In this document: piece by piece, positions 61,045 to 64,000 of the stretch
Position numbering within the stretch: position 1 is the stretch's first letter
Layout of the letters: each line of letters begins with the position of its first letter
NCBI RefSeq assembly: GCF_019399895.1
Contig: NC_091864.1
Location: 1,652,001 to 1,716,000, forward strand
Reading direction: 5' to 3'
Length of the DNA: 64,000 nucleotides
DNA from: Cardiocondyla obscurior
Lineage: Eukaryota > Arthropoda > Insecta > Hymenoptera > Formicidae
Position numbers and translations under genes: made by a program
The notes under the pieces: generated by a model
Told to the model about the DNA's origin: nothing
Database searches by the model: none
What the model saw: the letters and a program-made list of their open reading frames with translations, nothing else

Positions 61045-64000
61045 TATTTGTACGCACCCACCGTGTGACAAATATTCGGCGCGTATTGAGATCCGCTAGT
61101 CGTCGCGTCAGCCGTCTTGTACAGGACGATGACCTAACACCGCGCGCGCGAGTCACGCCACCGAGAAGATTGTCGTAGGTCCGAACAGCGCCGGATGCAT
61201 GATCGGCCGGCCGATAGAAGCACGAGAGAGTAGAAATAACGCGAAGAGCAGGACACCCGCACGTCAGCTGACGCGCTGGTATCCTACTTTCTTTGGACCA
61301 TCCCCACCTCGACTGCCGCGCGGCCGGCTATCCGCGGGTCCGTGTACCACGCGCGCGAGCCACGTTCGCTACCGAGATTGCCGCAAGTCGCACGCGCCTG
61401 CAATTAAGTTCAAACAATTTTCACAAGTTCTTTTTGCATTTGCTTTCCCCCATCCCAACGTCTTCTAAGCCCCGAATATTATTTTGATCGTATCGAGTAT
61501 GTAAAGTCACGTTAAAATAAACGAGATGCGTTTAAAATAGCACGTAAGATATGATCGTGCATACATCTGTGGTTTATCGCGTAAAAATTATATGCTGCAT
61601 TATCTAGCTGAGACTGACACGGCCGGTTTAATTAATTTTTTTATTGCTCGCGTTCTGTTGCCACGCCGGCAATCACAACAGCTCTTCCGCATAGTAAACT
61701 AAATATTTTAATTGACGTTAGAGGAGAGAGCAATTTTATGGAATGTCAGACAAAACGCAGTAGCATTTCTGCTCAAGTCGCGTTACGGATTTAACAGTAA
61801 TTAGTCGTCCAATTAACGGAGTAGTAACGAAGTAGAAATTCATTCTGCATTCTCGTTCAGTTTCTTGACATGCTCTCTCACTGATATCGCGTAATCATAT
61901 TTGTATGTGAACGCTCGAATTAAATATTCACCAAGCATTACATCGATATTTTATAAGAATTCAATTTTTTAATTGATAAATAACGGGAGATATTTGTCAG
62001 GTGTTTTATTTTGAATTTTATTAACGTTTCATTTTCTTCTCGGGCATTTTCTGTATACTACAATATTATTTGTGTACGGTAGAGAGAGGGAGAAAGATAG
62101 AGAGAGAGAAAGAGAAAGAGAATCGAGGGAGGAATCGCGTATACAAGTGTACAGTTAATGCAGACACGACCGCGCCTGCTGCTTTAAATTAATGGAAACT
62201 ACTTTCGGAGATAAATTAATATCTGCTCGGCTACGCGCTGTATTTTATGACGTAAATAACCGTCGGCGTTGGATCGGTGTCCCGCGCGACTGCTGCCGAG
62301 TAATTTATTAATTTCAAAATTTAATCTGTCGACATTTCTCATGAGTAACTCAGTCAATAACGACATTAATCTACAAGCGGTGCTATAAATAAGAGAAAAA
62401 TGCCACATCCCTACAGACAAATCCGTAAAACAGCTTTAATTTAAACGCGTCTCCAAACACCGCCCGCCTACAACAGCCGGATTTGAGATTATCATTGTGA
62501 AATTATTTTTGGATTTATGAGTCTATGAGGTTTGCATTAAATTTTATATTATAAATTAAGCGTTATCTTGCCCCGGCAAATTTCGCGCTCCCAATTAAAT
62601 CCTTTCAGCCCTCGATTACAATCCGTTGTTTACGATATTACGAAAGATTTCTGTTAGCGATAACTTAAGAACAGATTGCGCAGCGGTTAAAATAATTCTA
62701 ATCTTCGCAATAATCCGAAAAATGCTGAGGAAGCTTACCGAAGATCGCGACGGGCGCGGAAAAATTTTTATGGCACGCGGAAGTAAATTCAAATTTTGCA
62801 ATAAATCTTTAATACGATTCCACTTTAACTTCGCGCGTAAAAAATAATTGCGTATAAAATATTTCAGTAACCGAATGATTCCAATTCCGAATGGATTCTC
62901 GTTTGCCATCGACTACCGGAGCAACGAAACGCTCGTCTGATCTACTGCTCTTTGCTCGTTTCCGTCGTTCGATGAAAATGGCGGCGCGATTATCGAGAAG
63001 TGTTACGGTCTGCACTCAGCAGTAATTGCCATCCATTACGGCTCGATTCATGCACAAGCGAGAAGCGCTCTCTCAAGTGGAATCTCTTTGTCTTTGTTCC
63101 GATGCACGGAGTGCATCTTTCCTGTCACGATACTAATTGCCAAATGCAGTGTCTGGCGTCTTAATTAACCGGTTCGACTTAATTATCTCAGCATATTTGA
63201 AAAGGAGAAGAGAGAACGAGCAAGAGAAAAAGTTAGGAGAAGAAAGAGTCGAGCGTTACATATCCGATTTTTTTAATTAAACGACGCGACATCGTATATG
63301 TCTTTTTTTTTTTTTTTTAATAACGTTGGGGAGTTGCATTTAAATTTAACAATTTTTAGCAATGAAACTGTGGCCTCGTGACATTTTGTTTTTAAGAGAG
63401 GTCTATGAATATCAAACACCTAAATGCACTCAACTCGATTTGAATGATCGTATATCTAGTAATAGCACGAGACTAGAGTTCTTAAATAATTTGTTTGTGA
63501 ATAATCTATTCTCGTTACATATGCAATATATTGAATATTCTGTATTATTTCTGCAATCCACTTTGATACGTCAGTCGATGTTAAATTTAATTACGACGGT
63601 GTTGTTTTAAATTTTAATTTTTAACGGCGTAATATCGTAAAGTAAAAACGTCTCTCGAGTCGATTATTTTTGGCTTAGCTGACCTTTCGCGGGGAGAGAC
63701 TCCGCTATCCGCAGTCTGTATTGCGCATTGAATTGTTTAGAGTGGTTTCAATTAACACGCCACTTCAATCGGCAGATTCCCGACGATTATTCTTAATCGA
63801 TAAACGTAGATCACAAAAGAAAAGCGCGCGTGAATCGGCGCGACTTATCGGCGAATGCGCCTCGAAAGAAAGAGAGGCGCTTCTAATTACATTTCCACTC
63901 AATGTCAATTAAAGCATCAAAGATCTAGGTCATACCGTATCTATAGAAACGTTCTTTGCAGGGGACGTCCACTTTACGTTGCCCACATTCTGTATAATCT
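61045..64000. other. No gene seen
   Basis: Short ORFs only (up to about 97 codons). A purine-rich GA tract at 62081-62121 and T16 near 63303. Mostly AT-rich. No splice chain or RNA gene was recognised up to the window edge. Confidence 0.5.

Noticed and set aside
1..64000. tRNA, rRNA, CRISPR arrays, bacterial operons, transposase or reverse-transcriptase genes
   Set aside because: Looked for B-box-like GGTTCGANTCC, regular spaced repeats and long conserved ORFs; none was found by eye. A covariance-model scan was not possible.

Overview
This 64-kb window looks like eukaryotic, non-repetitive, gene-poor DNA, most likely from an insect genome with abundant CpG. An ant or other hymenopteran is my best guess, from general impression only and not from a recognised gene. 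Reasons: no operons, ribosome-binding sites or long intact ORFs; many homopolymer T/A and (CT)n/(GA)n tracts; GC-rich segments with undepleted CpG alternating with AT-rich segments; and short AT-rich introns (117-320 nt) with canonical insect-type splice signals. No tRNA, rRNA, CRISPR array or recognisable transposase/reverse transcriptase was found. No ORF resembles a protein family I know, so most of the window is best read as intergenic or long-intron sequence.

Left edge (870-2180, minus strand): the best gene candidate. Four exons can be chained by good splice signals: 2028-1905, 1584-1479, 1361-1057 and 915-876. The introns are 320, 117 (GC-AG) and 141 nt. A CCAAT box and a CACGTG E-box lie just upstream, and the chain leaves the window through a strong GTAAGT donor. 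The last exon holds an ATG in good context (M-K-I) eight codon-bases before the donor, so these may be 5' leader exons of a gene whose body lies to the left of the window.

The same two-exon cassette (GC-rich exon A, AT-rich intron ending TATGTTACAG, short exon B) is present three times: 1057-876, 1479-1361, and 45 kb away at 46530-46202, all on the minus strand. The distant copy has its own upstream exon and a spliced ORF of 93 codons. A 16-codon arginine-rich block is shared by all three copies with several synonymous changes.

Middle (about 2.2-46 kb): no supportable full genes. The outstanding item is a plus-strand candidate 33-nt microexon at 27928-27960. It begins with GTAAGG directly after a pyrimidine-rich TTTGTTTCAG, so the acceptor is fused to a regenerated donor, as in recursive splicing of long insect introns. 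A diverged direct repeat (36.2/36.55 kb), a short tandem duplication (44.36/44.46 kb), a TTAATTAA-rich stretch (42.0-43.9 kb), an E-box pair (17.3 kb) and simple repeats are also present.

Right part (46.2-50 kb) is unusually rich in structure: the third exon cassette, a 198-bp foldback with 27-bp arms (47.51-47.71 kb), a diverged tandem duplication with conserved GTAAGC sites (47.85-48.34 kb), and two copies of a 40-60 bp element containing ATTTGCAT (49.16 and 49.88 kb). The remainder, 50-64 kb, holds a very strong predicted G-quadruplex motif (53.08 kb), two perfect hairpins and otherwise nothing I can assign. All alignments and splice calls were made by eye; no expression or homology search was possible.
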